Origin: Arhodomonas sp051195215
GTDB taxonomy: Bacteria > Pseudomonadota > Gammaproteobacteria > Nitrococcales > Nitrococcaceae
Direction: 5' to 3'
Assembly (NCBI RefSeq): GCF_051195215.1
Contig: NZ_JBNAZM010000025.1
Span: 4,672 to 68,671 of the forward strand
DNA length: 64,000 nucleotides
Below, piece after piece: positions 33,892 to 42,792 of the stretch. The first letter of the stretch is position 1; the number at the start of each line of letters is the position of its first letter. Both the position numbers and the translations under genes were made by a program. Under the pieces are notes generated by a model. It ran no database searches, was not told where the DNA came from, and saw only the letters and a list, made by a program, of their open reading frames with translations.

Positions 33892-34308
33892 TTGAGCAAC
33901 GACCTGAACGAGCGGTGGGGTCTGGCCTATCCGTGGCTATGGCGGGGCCTTGGTGCGCTGTGGCTCGCGATCGTGGTCTGGTTCTCGCTCACACCGTCAC
34001 CGCCGTCGGTTCCCGGGATGCCGGGCTGGGACAAGGCGCGGCACTTTCTCGGTTACGCGTTTCTCGCCGGCTGGTTCGTGCAGGCGTGGCCGAGGCGGCA
34101 TGCCTGGCTGGTGGCGGCGATGCTGGTGTTGGTGGGGCTGGGGCTGGAGGTCGTGCAGGGGCTCGGCGGCAACCGGATGTTCGAGTGGGCCGACAGCCTC
34201 GCCAACGCCCTGGGCGTGATCATCGGCGGAGCGATCTGCCGCACCCCGCTCGGGGGCGCGTTGTGGCAGATCGAAAGGCTTTGCCTGCCGGTGCGCAGCG
34301 GTCGCTGA
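33892..34308 (+). CDS. VanZ-like family membrane protein
   Basis: 138 residues from a TTG start with GAGAGGTG eight bases upstream. Four helices. Family hallmarks are WFSLTPSPPSVPGMPGWDK, a conserved HFLGYAFLAG after helix 1, and GLGLEVVQGLGGNRMFEWADSL with the acidic pair, then NALGVIIG. Related to VanZ (teicoplanin resistance) and to phosphotransbutylase-like proteins, but a role in drug resistance should not be assumed for a stand-alone gene in a Gram-negative. Confidence 0.8.
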   Translation: MSNDLNERWGLAYPWLWRGLGALWLAIVVWFSLTPSPPSVPGMPGWDKARHFLGYAFLAGWFVQAWPRRHAWLVAAMLVLVGLGLEVVQGLGGNRMFEWADSLANALGVIIGGAICRTPLGGALWQIERLCLPVRSGR

Positions 34309-34334
34309 CCGCTCCGCGCAACCCGCGTGGGGGG

Positions 34335-34472
34335 ACCGATCTCCTCGGAGGTATTGTGTCCGGCCTCAGGGGCCCGAGCGGTTCGGGGCAAGGCACGTTC
34401 GCGCCGGCGTGGCCGGGTCACGGCAAGCGAGGACGACGGCGCCACCGCGTCCGGCCGCGGTGGCGCCATGAT
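34335..34472. repeat. decayed copy of the ACTAATC element
   Basis: ACCGATCTCCTCGGAGGTAT at the left end and GAGCGGTTCGGGGCAAGGC, then GCCGGCGTGGCCGGGTCACG, align with the outer end and first arm of 31870-32135. The right terminal repeat is lost. It occupies the space between the convergent VanZ-like and hydantoinase genes. Confidence 0.55.
34438..34467. terminator. hairpin between VanZ-like and hydantoinase genes
   Basis: GGCGCCACCGCG and CGCGGTGGCGCC form a perfect 12-bp stem with a 6-base loop, inside the decayed element. It could stop transcription from both sides; no T-run. Confidence 0.4.
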
Positions 34473-34501
34473 GTCCCCGCCGACGACGGGGCTGGCAGTG
34501 G

Positions 34502-37500
34502 TCAGCCGCCGTAGCCGCCGCCGCCGGGAGTCTCCACGATGATCGCATCGCCGGCGTCGACGTCGGTGCGGTCGGTGCCGGCGAGAGGCTCCTCGCGGCC
34601 GTCGCTCCGCCGCACCCACTGGCGGCCCACTGCACCGTCGCCGCCGCCGGCGAGCCCCGGCGGGGCGATGCGGCGGGAGTTGGAGAGGATGGCCACGGTC
34701 ATGGGCTCGCGGAAACGTATATGCCGGCGGGCACCATCGCCGCCGTGGTGGCGCCCGGCGCCGCCGGATCCGGTGCGGATGCCGAACGATTCCAGCAACA
34801 CCGGAAAACGCCACTCCAGCACCTCCGGGTCCGTGAGGCGGCTGTTGGTCATGTGCGAGTGCACCGCGCTCGCCCCGTTGAAGTCGGCTCCGGCGCCGGT
34901 GCCCCCGCACAGGGTTTCGTAGTGCTGGTAGCGTTCGTTGCCGAAGGTCACGTTGTTCATCGTGCCCTGGGAGGCAGCCTGACGGCCGAGGGCGAGGTAG
35001 AGGGCGTTGGTGACCACCTGGCTCGTCTCCACGTTGCCGGCCACCACCGCCGCGGGATAGCGGGGGTTGAGCATGCAGCCCTCGGGCACCACGAGCTCCA
35101 CGGGTACCATGCAGCCATCGTTGAGGGGGATCTCGTCGGCGACGAGCGTGCGCAGAACGTAGAGCACGGCCGCGCGGGTGACCGCCACCGGGGCATTGAA
35201 GTTGCTCGCCTGCTCGGCGCTGGTGCCGGTGAAGTCGATGCGCGCGCGCCGTTGCGCCCGGTCCACGGTAACCGCCACGCGGATCTCGGCGCCGCTGTCC
35301 ATGGGCAGACTGTAGGCGCAGTCGTCGAGCACGTCGATCACCCGGCGGACCTGCTCCTCGGCGTTGTCCTGGACGTGGCGCATGTAGGCATGCACGACGT
35401 CGAGCCCGAACTGCGCGATCATGCCGCGCAGCTCGCGGGCGCCCTTCTCGTTGGCGGCGATCTGAGCACGCAGGTCGTTGAGGTTCTGCTCGATGTCGCG
35501 CACCGGGTAGTCGCCACCCGTGAAGAGCTCGCGCACGGCGTCTTCGCGGAAGGTGCCGGCCTCGACCAGGTGGAAGTTGTCGATGAGCACGCCTTCCTGC
35601 TCGATGCGCGTGCTGTCCGGGGGCATGGAGCCCGGGGTGATGCCGCCCACGTCGGCATGGTGGGCGCGGCTCGCGATATAGAAGAGCACGTGCTCGCCGG
35701 CGTTGTCGAAAACCGGGGTGATGACGGTGATGTCCGGCAGGTGGGTGCCGCCGTTGTAAGGGTCGTTGAGCATGAATACGTCGCCGGGGCGCATGCTGGC
35801 GTGCCGGCGTTCGACCACGGCGCGAACGCTTTCGCCCATGGACCCCAGGTGCACGGGCACGTGGGGCGCGTTGGCGACCAGGTTGGCGTCCGGATCGAAG
35901 ACCGCGCAGGAGAAGTCCAGCCGCTCCTTGATGTTGGCGGAGTAGGCGGTCTTGCGCAGGGTCACGCCCATCTGCTCGGCGACGGACATGAACAGGTTGT
36001 TGAACACCTCCAGCATGACCGGGTCCACGTCCGTGCCCGCGGCCAGTCGTTGGGGGCGCGCTTCCACGCGTTGCATGACCAGGTGGTTGCGCGGGGTGAG
36101 CTCGGTGGCCCATCCCGGTTCGACCACGACGGTGGAGACCGGGTCGCGGATGATCGCCGGTCCCGAGAGTCGGTCACCCGGCTGGAGGTTGTCTCGATCG
36201 TAAACCGGTGTCTCCCGTGCTTCGCCGGCCATGTGGGCGGTCACCCGGGCGAGCTCGGCGGGCTCGCCCGCGGCGCGCGCCGGCAATGTCGGTTCATCGG
36301 CGAGGGCACCGCTGTCACCGGTGAGCTCCACTGTGGCGGCGCCGACCACCAGCCGCTTGTGAGGCATCACGAAGCCGAACTGCTGGCGGTGCTCGGCCTC
36401 GAAGGCGGCACGCGCCGTATCGGCGGCGTCGAAGTCCACTTCCAGTGCCGTGTCCGTGCCCTCGTACTTGAGGTGCAGCCGCCGGCGCACGTGCACCCGC
36501 TCGGGCGGACAACCCTGGGCGGACAGTTCGGCGCGGGCGTCGCTGGTGAGGTCGTCGAGGGTTTCGCCGAGCCGGGTGACGAGCGCGTCGTCCAGCGCTT
36601 CATCCACCGGGGTTTCGCGCATGGTGGAGAGCTCGGCGAGGCCCATGCCGTAGGCGGAGAGCACCCCCGCGTGGGGATGGATGAGTACCCGCTCCATGCC
36701 CAGGGCGTCGGCGACCAGACAGGCGTGCTGGCCGCCGGCGCCGCCGAAGCAGTTGAGCGTGTAGGCGGTCACGTCGTGTCCGCGCTGAACGGAGATCTCC
36801 TTGATGGCATTGGCCATGTTCTCCACGGCAATGCGCAGGAAGCCTTCGGCGACTTCCACGGGGCTGCGTTCGTCGCCGGTGGCCGCACGGATCTCGTCGG
36901 TCAGCGCCGTGAAACGCTCGCGCACCACCTCCGGGTCCAGCGGCTGGTCGGCGTCAGGGCCGAATACCCGCGGAAAGAACTCGGGCTGGAGCTTGCCGAG
37001 CATGACGTTGCAGTCGGTCACGGTGAGCGGGCCGCCGCGGCGGTAGCAGGCCGGGCCCGGGTTGGCGCCGGCGGAGTCGGGGCCGACGCGGTAGCGGCTG
37101 CCGTCGAAGTGGCAGATGGAGCCGCCGCCGGCGGCGACGGTGTGGATCTGCATCATGGGAACGCGCATGCGCACGCCGGCGATGACGGTCTCGAAGCTGC
37201 GCTCGAACTCGCCGGCATAGTGGGAGACGTCGGTGGACGTGCCGCCCATGTCGAAGCCGATCACGTGATCGAAGCCCGCCATCTCGGCGGTGCGTACGCA
37301 ACCGACGATGCCGCCCGCCGGGCCGGAGAGGATGGCATCCTTGCCGGCGAAGAATCGGTGCTCGGTGAGCCCGCCGTCGGATTTCATGAACATCAGCCGG
37401 GTGTCGCCGAGCTCCCCGGCAACCTGGTCGGCGTAGCGTCGCAGGATCGGCGAGAGGTAGGCGTCCACCACGGTGGTGTCGCCACGGCCCACCAGGCGCA

Positions 37501-38119
37501 TGAGCGGGCTCACCTCGTGGGAGGTGGAGACCTGGGTGAATCCGATCTCGCGGGCGATGGCGGCGAGGCGTGCCTCGTGGTCGGTGTAGCGGTAGCCGTG
37601 GACGAGACAGATGGCCACCGCGCGGATGCCATCGTCGTAGGCGGCTTGCAGGGCCTTCCGGGCGGCGGTCTCGTCCAGGGGCGTGAGCACCTTGCCGTCG
37701 GCGGCGAGGCGTTCGTCGATCTCGGCGACGCGCTCGTAGAGGACCTCGGGGAGGTCGATGCGCTGGGCGAAGATCTCCGGCCGGGACTGGTAGCCGATCC
37801 GCAGGGCGTCCCGGAAGCCGCGGGTGACGGCGAGCAGGGTGCGTTCGCCGTCACGCTCCAGCAGGGCGTTGGTGGCGACGGTGGTGCCCATTTTCACGTG
37901 CTCGAGCTGCTCGGCGGGTATGGGCGCGTCGCTCGCCAGCCCCAGCAGCTGGCGGATGCCTTGCAGGGCGGCGTCGCGGTAGCGTTCCGGGTTTTCGGAC
38001 AGAACCTTGCAGGTGACGGTCTCGCCGTCCGGACGGCGGCCGATCACGTCGGTGAACGTGCCGCCGCGATCGATCCAGAATTGCCACTGGCCGTTGGTCT
38101 GGTGCGCTTGGTCATTCAT
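34502..38119 (-). CDS. fused hydantoinase A/B (5-oxoprolinase-like)
   Basis: 1205 residues from the ATG at 38119. The HyuA half (about 10-690) has the actin-like ATPase blocks FWIDRGGTFTDVIGR, KMGTTVATNALLER and IGFDMGGTSTDVSHY. The HyuB half (about 695-1200) has DPVMLEVFNNLFMSVAEQMG, FSCAVFD, LNDPYNGGTHLPDI and a Gly-rich end TPGGGGYGG. The fusion and length match ATP-dependent 5-oxoprolinases, which open 5-oxo-L-proline to glutamate, but N-methylhydantoinases or acetone/acetophenone carboxylase relatives share this layout. Preceded by dctPQM genes on the same strand, so the TRAP system likely imports its lactam substrate. Confidence 0.88.
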   Translation of the reverse strand: MNDQAHQTNGQWQFWIDRGGTFTDVIGRRPDGETVTCKVLSENPERYRDAALQGIRQLLGLASDAPIPAEQLEHVKMGTTVATNALLERDGERTLLAVTRGFRDALRIGYQSRPEIFAQRIDLPEVLYERVAEIDERLAADGKVLTPLDETAARKALQAAYDDGIRAVAICLVHGYRYTDHEARLAAIAREIGFTQVSTSHEVSPLMRLVGRGDTTVVDAYLSPILRRYADQVAGELGDTRLMFMKSDGGLTEHRFFAGKDAILSGPAGGIVGCVRTAEMAGFDHVIGFDMGGTSTDVSHYAGEFERSFETVIAGVRMRVPMMQIHTVAAGGGSICHFDGSRYRVGPDSAGANPGPACYRRGGPLTVTDCNVMLGKLQPEFFPRVFGPDADQPLDPEVVRERFTALTDEIRAATGDERSPVEVAEGFLRIAVENMANAIKEISVQRGHDVTAYTLNCFGGAGGQHACLVADALGMERVLIHPHAGVLSAYGMGLAELSTMRETPVDEALDDALVTRLGETLDDLTSDARAELSAQGCPPERVHVRRRLHLKYEGTDTALEVDFDAADTARAAFEAEHRQQFGFVMPHKRLVVGAATVELTGDSGALADEPTLPARAAGEPAELARVTAHMAGEARETPVYDRDNLQPGDRLSGPAIIRDPVSTVVVEPGWATELTPRNHLVMQRVEARPQRLAAGTDVDPVMLEVFNNLFMSVAEQMGVTLRKTAYSANIKERLDFSCAVFDPDANLVANAPHVPVHLGSMGESVRAVVERRHASMRPGDVFMLNDPYNGGTHLPDITVITPVFDNAGEHVLFYIASRAHHADVGGITPGSMPPDSTRIEQEGVLIDNFHLVEAGTFREDAVRELFTGGDYPVRDIEQNLNDLRAQIAANEKGARELRGMIAQFGLDVVHAYMRHVQDNAEEQVRRVIDVLDDCAYSLPMDSGAEIRVAVTVDRAQRRARIDFTGTSAEQASNFNAPVAVTRAAVLYVLRTLVADEIPLNDGCMVPVELVVPEGCMLNPRYPAAVVAGNVETSQVVTNALYLALGRQAASQGTMNNVTFGNERYQHYETLCGGTGAGADFNGASAVHSHMTNSRLTDPEVLEWRFPVLLESFGIRTGSGGAGRHHGGDGARRHIRFREPMTVAILSNSRRIAPPGLAGGGDGAVGRQWVRRSDGREEPLAGTDRTDVDAGDAIIVETPGGGGYGG

Positions 38120-38214
38120 GGCGTATTGCTCGGGTTGAATCTGCGCTTTGGACTCGTCCGCTTTTGAGGGGCAAGCGAGTCCGCGCCGTGGGTATATGCT
38201 TGTGGGCCGTGCTG

Positions 38215-38326
38215 GGAGGCGGTGAGGTGCGAGGGGCCGGGAGACGCTGTGAATACGTCCGTGTACGCTTGGATGCGGCCGTCCCTGGCCGCATACACTC
38301 CCGGCCCCTCGCACCTCACCGCCTCC
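38215..38326. repeat. perfect 28-bp palindrome with nested hairpin
   Basis: Arms 38215-38242 and 38299-38326 (GGAGGCGGTGAGGTGCGAGG and on) are exact reverse complements. The 56-base centre has its own hairpin (TGCGGCC with GGCCGCA, flanked by GTGTA/TACAC). No coding content. It lies in the 386-base gap between dctM and the hydantoinase gene, so the operon mRNA would carry a very stable structure there. Confidence 0.75.
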
Positions 38327-38438
38327 GGCAGGCGCCTAACCGTTGTCCGCGGTGCCTGGGGCAAATTCGGCCATTCGTCGAGGCGCACGCAGTGCGACGC
38401 TGCGCCAGGCAAGCTGCGCGCCGAACGATCTTCTCAAC

Positions 38439-38480
38439 GCTTCGTGGCCCTTCGCGGCCTTCATGTCCTCGTGGTTCATC
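38439..38480. repeat. CTTCGTGG-type short tandem-like repeat
   Basis: CTTCGTGGCCCTTCGCGGCC, then TTCATGTCCTCGTGGTTCATC: degenerate about 10-base units just past the dctM stop. It is complementary in style to the ACAAAG run at 51738-51795. Confidence 0.4.
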
Positions 38481-38505
38481 TTCCCGGCCGTTGTCGTCAC
38501 GTTCG

Positions 38506-39807
38506 TTACCGTCCCATCTGCTGAGGCAGCCAGGTGGCGAGTTCGGGGAAAACCGTGATGATCACCACCGCCAGGAGCAGCACCAGGAAGAACGGCAGTG
38601 AGGCCGCGGCGATGCGGAAGATGTTCTTGCCGGTCAGTCCTTGCAGGACGAAGAGGTTGAAGCCCACCGGTGGCGTGATCTGCGACATCTCCACCACGAT
38701 CACCAGGAAGATGCCGAACCACAGCGGGTCGATGCCCGCCGCCTGGACCATGGGCAGGATCACCGACGTGGTGAGCACCACCACGGAGATGCCGTCCAGG
38801 AAGCAGCCGAGCACCACGAAGAACACCGTCAGCGCGGCGAGCAGGGCGGCCGGCGACAGGTTCATGGCGGCGATCCACGCGGCGAGCTCCCGGGGGATGC
38901 CGGTGTAGCCCATGGCCGTGGTGAGAAAGGCTGCGCCGGCGAGGATGAACACGATCATGCAGGCGGTGCGGGTGGCGCCCATGAGGCCGTCGCGGAAACT
39001 CTCCCAGGTGAGCCCGCCGGTGAGCCCGGAGAGGATCAGAGCCCCGGCAACCCCGATGGCCGCCGCTTCCGTGGGCGTTGCCACCCCTGCGTATATCGAG
39101 CCGATCACGCCGGCGATGAGCAGGATCACCGGGATGAGCCGTGCCGAGGCGCGCAGACGCTGCATGAACGGCATGGCGGGATCCGCGGGCGGGGTGTGGC
39201 GGGGGTTGAGCAGTGACCAGGCGGCGATGTAACCCATGAACATCAGCACCAGCAGCAGGCCGGGCAGGATGCCGGCGACGAACAGCCGCGCGATGGACAG
39301 CTCCGCGCTCACGCCGTAGACGATGAGAATGATCGACGGGGGGATGAGCAGGCCGAGGGTACCGGAGCCCGCCAGGGTGCCGATGATCATGCGCTCGTCG
39401 TAGCCGCGGCGGCGCAGCTCGGGTATGGACATCCGCCCCACGGTGGCGGCGGTCGCCGCCGACGAGCCGGATACGGCGGCGAACACGCCACAGCCGAGCA
39501 CGTTGACGTGCAGCAACCGTCCCGGCAGGCGTCGCAACCATGGTGCGAGCCCGGCATACATGTCTTCGGACAGCCGCGAGCGAAACAGGATTTCGCCCAT
39601 CCATACGAACAGTGGCAGCGGCGCCAGCGACCAGCTCGATACCGAGCCCCAGAGGCTGGTGCCCAGCGCGAGCCCGGTGGGTGCCGAGGAGAAGCCCCAC
39701 ATCGCCACCAGGGCGACGCCGAGAAGGCTGATCGCCACCCACACGCCACTCCCCAGGAGCGCGAAGAGGACGAGAACCAGCAACAATCCGACTTCCATGA
39801 TCGTCAT
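38506..39807 (-). CDS. dctM: TRAP transporter large permease
   Basis: 433 residues, about 12 helices. Characteristic segments are CGVFAAVSGSSAATAATVG, MIIGTLAGSGTLGLLIPPS and VIEMSQITPPVGFNLF-like VVEMSQITPPVGFNLFVLQ. Forms the transport channel of a tripartite system with the dctQ and dctP products encoded upstream. Its ATG overlaps the dctQ stop by four bases, so synthesis is coupled. Na+-driven uptake of an organic acid or lactam is expected. Confidence 0.9.
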   Translation of the reverse strand: MTIMEVGLLLVLVLFALLGSGVWVAISLLGVALVAMWGFSSAPTGLALGTSLWGSVSSWSLAPLPLFVWMGEILFRSRLSEDMYAGLAPWLRRLPGRLLHVNVLGCGVFAAVSGSSAATAATVGRMSIPELRRRGYDERMIIGTLAGSGTLGLLIPPSIILIVYGVSAELSIARLFVAGILPGLLLVLMFMGYIAAWSLLNPRHTPPADPAMPFMQRLRASARLIPVILLIAGVIGSIYAGVATPTEAAAIGVAGALILSGLTGGLTWESFRDGLMGATRTACMIVFILAGAAFLTTAMGYTGIPRELAAWIAAMNLSPAALLAALTVFFVVLGCFLDGISVVVLTTSVILPMVQAAGIDPLWFGIFLVIVVEMSQITPPVGFNLFVLQGLTGKNIFRIAAASLPFFLVLLLAVVIITVFPELATWLPQQMGR

Positions 39808-40307
39808 GGGCGGTCACCCCCCTCGGCGTAGTGGGGCGGCCGTCCGCGGAGCAGGCAGATCAGGTTGTCGGCGAGGCATACCGTGAACACCACCAGCCCC
39901 AGGGCGATGCCCGCCTGGGGGATCCACAACGGCACGGCGACGAGGCCCGGCGAGACATCGCCGTACCGCAGCGAGCCGCGTACGAGGTCGATGGTCCACC
40001 ACGCCGCATAGGCGCTAAGCGCCATGCTCACCACCAGGCACACCAGGTCCAGGGCGCGATGGAGGCGCCGGGGGACGTGGTCGATGAGCACGCGCACGCG
40101 GATGTGCCCGCCGTGGTTGAAGGTATAGGCCAGTGCCAGGAAGGCCGAGGCGGCTACGCAGAAGCCGGCGAGCTCGTTGGCCGACGGGACCACCACGCCG
40201 AGCAGCCGGCCGCCGGTCTGGGCGAGCACGAGCACGGCGATGGCCGCGAGGCACACGGCGCCGGCTACACCGCTCGCCAGGTAGAGGGTGTCGAGGAAGC
40301 GTCGCAT
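39804..40307 (-). CDS. dctQ: TRAP transporter small permease
   Basis: 167 residues with four helices. The first reads LASGVAGAVCLAAIAVLVLA, followed by the conserved amphipathic ANELAGFCVAASAFLALAYT and the basic loop HIRVRVLIDHVPRRLHRAL, both typical of DctQ subunits. It pairs with DctM in the membrane. Overlap of four bases with dctM and 55 bases from the dctP stop show a dctP-dctQ-dctM order. Confidence 0.88.
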   Translation of the reverse strand: MRRFLDTLYLASGVAGAVCLAAIAVLVLAQTGGRLLGVVVPSANELAGFCVAASAFLALAYTFNHGGHIRVRVLIDHVPRRLHRALDLVCLVVSMALSAYAAWWTIDLVRGSLRYGDVSPGLVAVPLWIPQAGIALGLVVFTVCLADNLICLLRGRPPHYAEGGDRP

Positions 40308-40362
40308 GGCGTCTCCTTGGGAGCGCCGGCGGGCGGCGAGGCGCGCCCGCCGGCGTGCAGGG

Positions 40363-41331
40363 TCACTGGCGGTAGGCCTCGATGATGGCCTCGCCGTCGG
40401 CGCCGGTATCGTCGAGCCATTCGTCGGTCATGGTCGTGCCGACTTCGCGCAGGCCGTCCATGAGTGCCTCGGAGGGCTCGAGCACCTGCATGCCGTTTTC
40501 CTCGAGAATCGCCTTCTTGGCCTCGGCTTCCTCGCGGCTCATGCGCCAGCCGCGTTCCTCGGCGGTGGCGGCGGCATCGAGCAGCGCCTGCTGCGTGGTG
40601 TCGTCCAGGGCGTCGAACGCGCGCTGGCTGACGATCACCATGTTCTTGGGCACCCACGCCTGGATGTCGTAGAAGCGGTCAACGAAGTCCCAGGCCTTGG
40701 AGTTGGCCCCGGTGGAGGGTGATGTGATCATCGCCTCGACGATGCCGGTGGAGAACGCCTGCGGAATCTCGGGCACTTCCACCTGGGTCGGCACCATGCC
40801 GGCGAGCTCGGCGAGCCGCGAGGTGGTCGCGTTATACGCGCGGAACTTGAGCCCTTTCAGGTCGCCGACATCGGTGACCTCCTCGGACGTGTAAAGCCCC
40901 TGCGCCGGCCACGGTACCGCGTAGAGCAGCTTGATGCCGTCCTCGGCGAGGCGTGAGGCGATCGCCTCGCGCGAGGCCTGCCACAGCGCCCGGGCGTCGT
41001 CGTAGCCGGTGGCGAGGAAGGGGATGGAATCCACGGCGAAGACCGGGTCCTCGTTGCCGAGCAGGGAGATGAATACCTCGCCCGCCTGAACCTGGCCGGT
41101 ACGCACTGCGCGCTTGATCTGGGGGTGCTTTACCAGCGAGCCAGCGGGATGGACCGTGATCTCGAGCCCGCCGTCGGTGGCCTCGGCGACGTCCTCGCTG
41201 AACTGCTGGATGTTCTGGGTATGGAAGGTGGCATCGGGATAGGGCGTGGCCATGTTCCAGGTGGCAGCGCCGGCGATGCCGGTGACCAGCGCCAGCGCGG
41301 CACCGGTGAGCTGGATGACTGAGCGTTTCAT
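40363..41331 (-). CDS. dctP: TRAP transporter periplasmic binding protein
   Basis: 322 residues from the ATG at 41331 (GGAGGAG upstream). Signal peptide of about 22 residues ending GIAGA-ATW. The DctP-family fold is visible: WNMATPYPDATFHTQNIQQF, ITVHPAGSLVKHPQIKRAVRTGQ, and the conserved ligand-carboxylate region GLKFRAYNATTSRLAELAG with the Arg that usually contacts the substrate carboxylate. Followed by dctQM and, after a repeat region, the fused hydantoinase; the ligand may be 5-oxoproline, a hydantoin or a related lactam acid (inference from context). Confidence 0.88.
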   Translation of the reverse strand: MKRSVIQLTGAALALVTGIAGAATWNMATPYPDATFHTQNIQQFSEDVAEATDGGLEITVHPAGSLVKHPQIKRAVRTGQVQAGEVFISLLGNEDPVFAVDSIPFLATGYDDARALWQASREAIASRLAEDGIKLLYAVPWPAQGLYTSEEVTDVGDLKGLKFRAYNATTSRLAELAGMVPTQVEVPEIPQAFSTGIVEAMITSPSTGANSKAWDFVDRFYDIQAWVPKNMVIVSQRAFDALDDTTQQALLDAAATAEERGWRMSREEAEAKKAILEENGMQVLEPSEALMDGLREVGTTMTDEWLDDTGADGEAIIEAYRQ

Positions 41332-41371
41332 GGGTCTCCTCCCCGTGTGCTGTTGTCGTGGCTCAGGTGGT

Positions 41372-41399
41372 AGTCTGCTCAACAAATACAAAATGTCAA
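41372..41399 (-). promoter_or_regulatory. weak candidate promoter of the dctPQM operon
   Basis: TTGACA on the minus strand, then 16 bases and CAGACT, inside an AT-rich stretch. It would start transcription about 33 bases before the dctP ATG. The -35 is perfect, the -10 poor, as expected for an activated promoter. Confidence 0.3.
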
Positions 41400-41568
41400 C
41401 GAATCGTCGATAAAATACATTAAATCATTACCCGTAAAGTTTTTCGTGTCGCATCCCACGAAAGTATAGACACCGACTGTCGCCACTGGACTGTGTACAT
41501 AGACTCGTGTAAGTGTTTCTCCCTCTTAACTTAAATGGATACAAGAAACACAAAGGGGGGACGGCACA

Positions 41569-42792
41569 ATGGGCGGCCGTTTGTTGCGTTGTTGTGTGCT
41601 CATGCTGGCGCTGGCTACCAGTGCAACCGCGGGGGCCGTCTCGGATGGCGTGGTGCGCGTGCTGGTGCTTACGGACCTCAAAGGTGCGTTTTCGGATGTG
41701 GTCGGCCAGGGCACCGTTGTGGCCTCGGAACTGGCTGTCGAGGATGTGGGGGAGACGGTCGCCGGTGCGCCGGTGGAGCTCGTGGTGCGCGACTCCGGTG
41801 CCGATCCGGAGCAGGCCCTCGCCGCATTCGAGGCCGTGCACGAGAGCACGCCGGTGGATCTGGTCACCGGCCACATGACCGTGCAGGTGGGTCGTCATAT
41901 CCAGCCGTATGCCGAGAGCGAGGGGGTCGCCATCATCCATACGGGGACCTCGAGCGACAGCCTTACCAATGAGGCCTGCTCGCCGGTGGGCATGCACTGG
42001 ATTTTCGACATGCATGCCGTTGGCGAAGGCATCGGCTCGATGGTGCGCGGTGGCGCCGATCGCTGGTTCTTCCTGGTCGCCGACTATGTCTACGGCCAGC
42101 AGCTGCGTGATCGCGCCGCCGAGGATGTGCTCGCTGCCGGCGGCTCCATCGCCGGCGAGCGCATGGTGGCGTACCCCGTCACCGATCTCATGGAGCCCTT
42201 CGCCGATGCGTTCGCGACCAACCCGGACGCCGTGGCGCTTGCGGTGGGCACGGAGGATATCGAGAACGCGATTCGCGCGAGCTATGAGCCGCGTTCGCTG
42301 GCCGGGGATGCACGCGGGGATGTGCGGCTGGTGGTCATGGAGCTCTACATCGCCAACCTGCGCCGCCTCGGCCCCTACGTGACCCAGGGGCTGGAGTTCG
42401 TCACCAGCTTCTACTGGAATCGCAACGAGGCCACGCGCGCCTGGTCGGAGCGCTTCCGCCGCCTGCAGGGTGCGGTTCCGACCTCGCTGCAGGCAGCCAC
42501 CTACTCCGCCGTGCGCCACTATCTGGAGGCGGTGGCGGCCGTCGGCGACGACGACACGGCGACTGTACTCGAGGCGATGCGCGAGCGGCCCGTGGATGAC
42601 GGCGTGTTCGCCACCGACGGCTACGTCCGTGCTGACGGGCAGATGATCCACGACCTCTACCAGGTCACGGTCAAGCCGCCGACGGAGATCACCCGAGCCG
42701 CCGATTACCTGCGCATTCAACGAACGCTGCCCGGCGACGAGGTTTTCCTGCCTTTGTCAGAGAGTCGGTGCGAGAGGGTCGCCGGGTACTAA
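41569..42792 (+). CDS. orphan branched-chain-type periplasmic binding protein, paralog 1
   Basis: 407 residues. Signal peptide to about TAGA-VSD. It has the type I periplasmic-binding (Peripla_BP_6, LivJ-like) fold: VVRVLVLTDLKGAFSDVVGQ, the helix TVVASELAVEDVG and a hinge near IIHTGTSSDSLTNE. Two later segments, FYWNRNEATRAWSERF and YSAVRHYLEAVAAVGDD, are shared with the proteins at 43842 and 45472. No permease or ATPase gene is near. It may feed a distant ABC transporter or act in sensing. The stop codon TAA is provided by the terminal repeat of the inserted element at 42788, so the original C-terminus may have been a little different. Confidence 0.82.
   Translation: MGGRLLRCCVLMLALATSATAGAVSDGVVRVLVLTDLKGAFSDVVGQGTVVASELAVEDVGETVAGAPVELVVRDSGADPEQALAAFEAVHESTPVDLVTGHMTVQVGRHIQPYAESEGVAIIHTGTSSDSLTNEACSPVGMHWIFDMHAVGEGIGSMVRGGADRWFFLVADYVYGQQLRDRAAEDVLAAGGSIAGERMVAYPVTDLMEPFADAFATNPDAVALAVGTEDIENAIRASYEPRSLAGDARGDVRLVVMELYIANLRRLGPYVTQGLEFVTSFYWNRNEATRAWSERFRRLQGAVPTSLQAATYSAVRHYLEAVAAVGDDDTATVLEAMRERPVDDGVFATDGYVRADGQMIHDLYQVTVKPPTEITRAADYLRIQRTLPGDEVFLPLSESRCERVAGY

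Noticed and set aside
34721..38167. Open frame of 1148 codons on the plus strand opposite the hydantoinase gene
   Set aside because: It is the GC-driven mirror of a clear hydantoinase on the other strand; the translation is Val/Gly/His/Arg-rich without domains or ribosome site.
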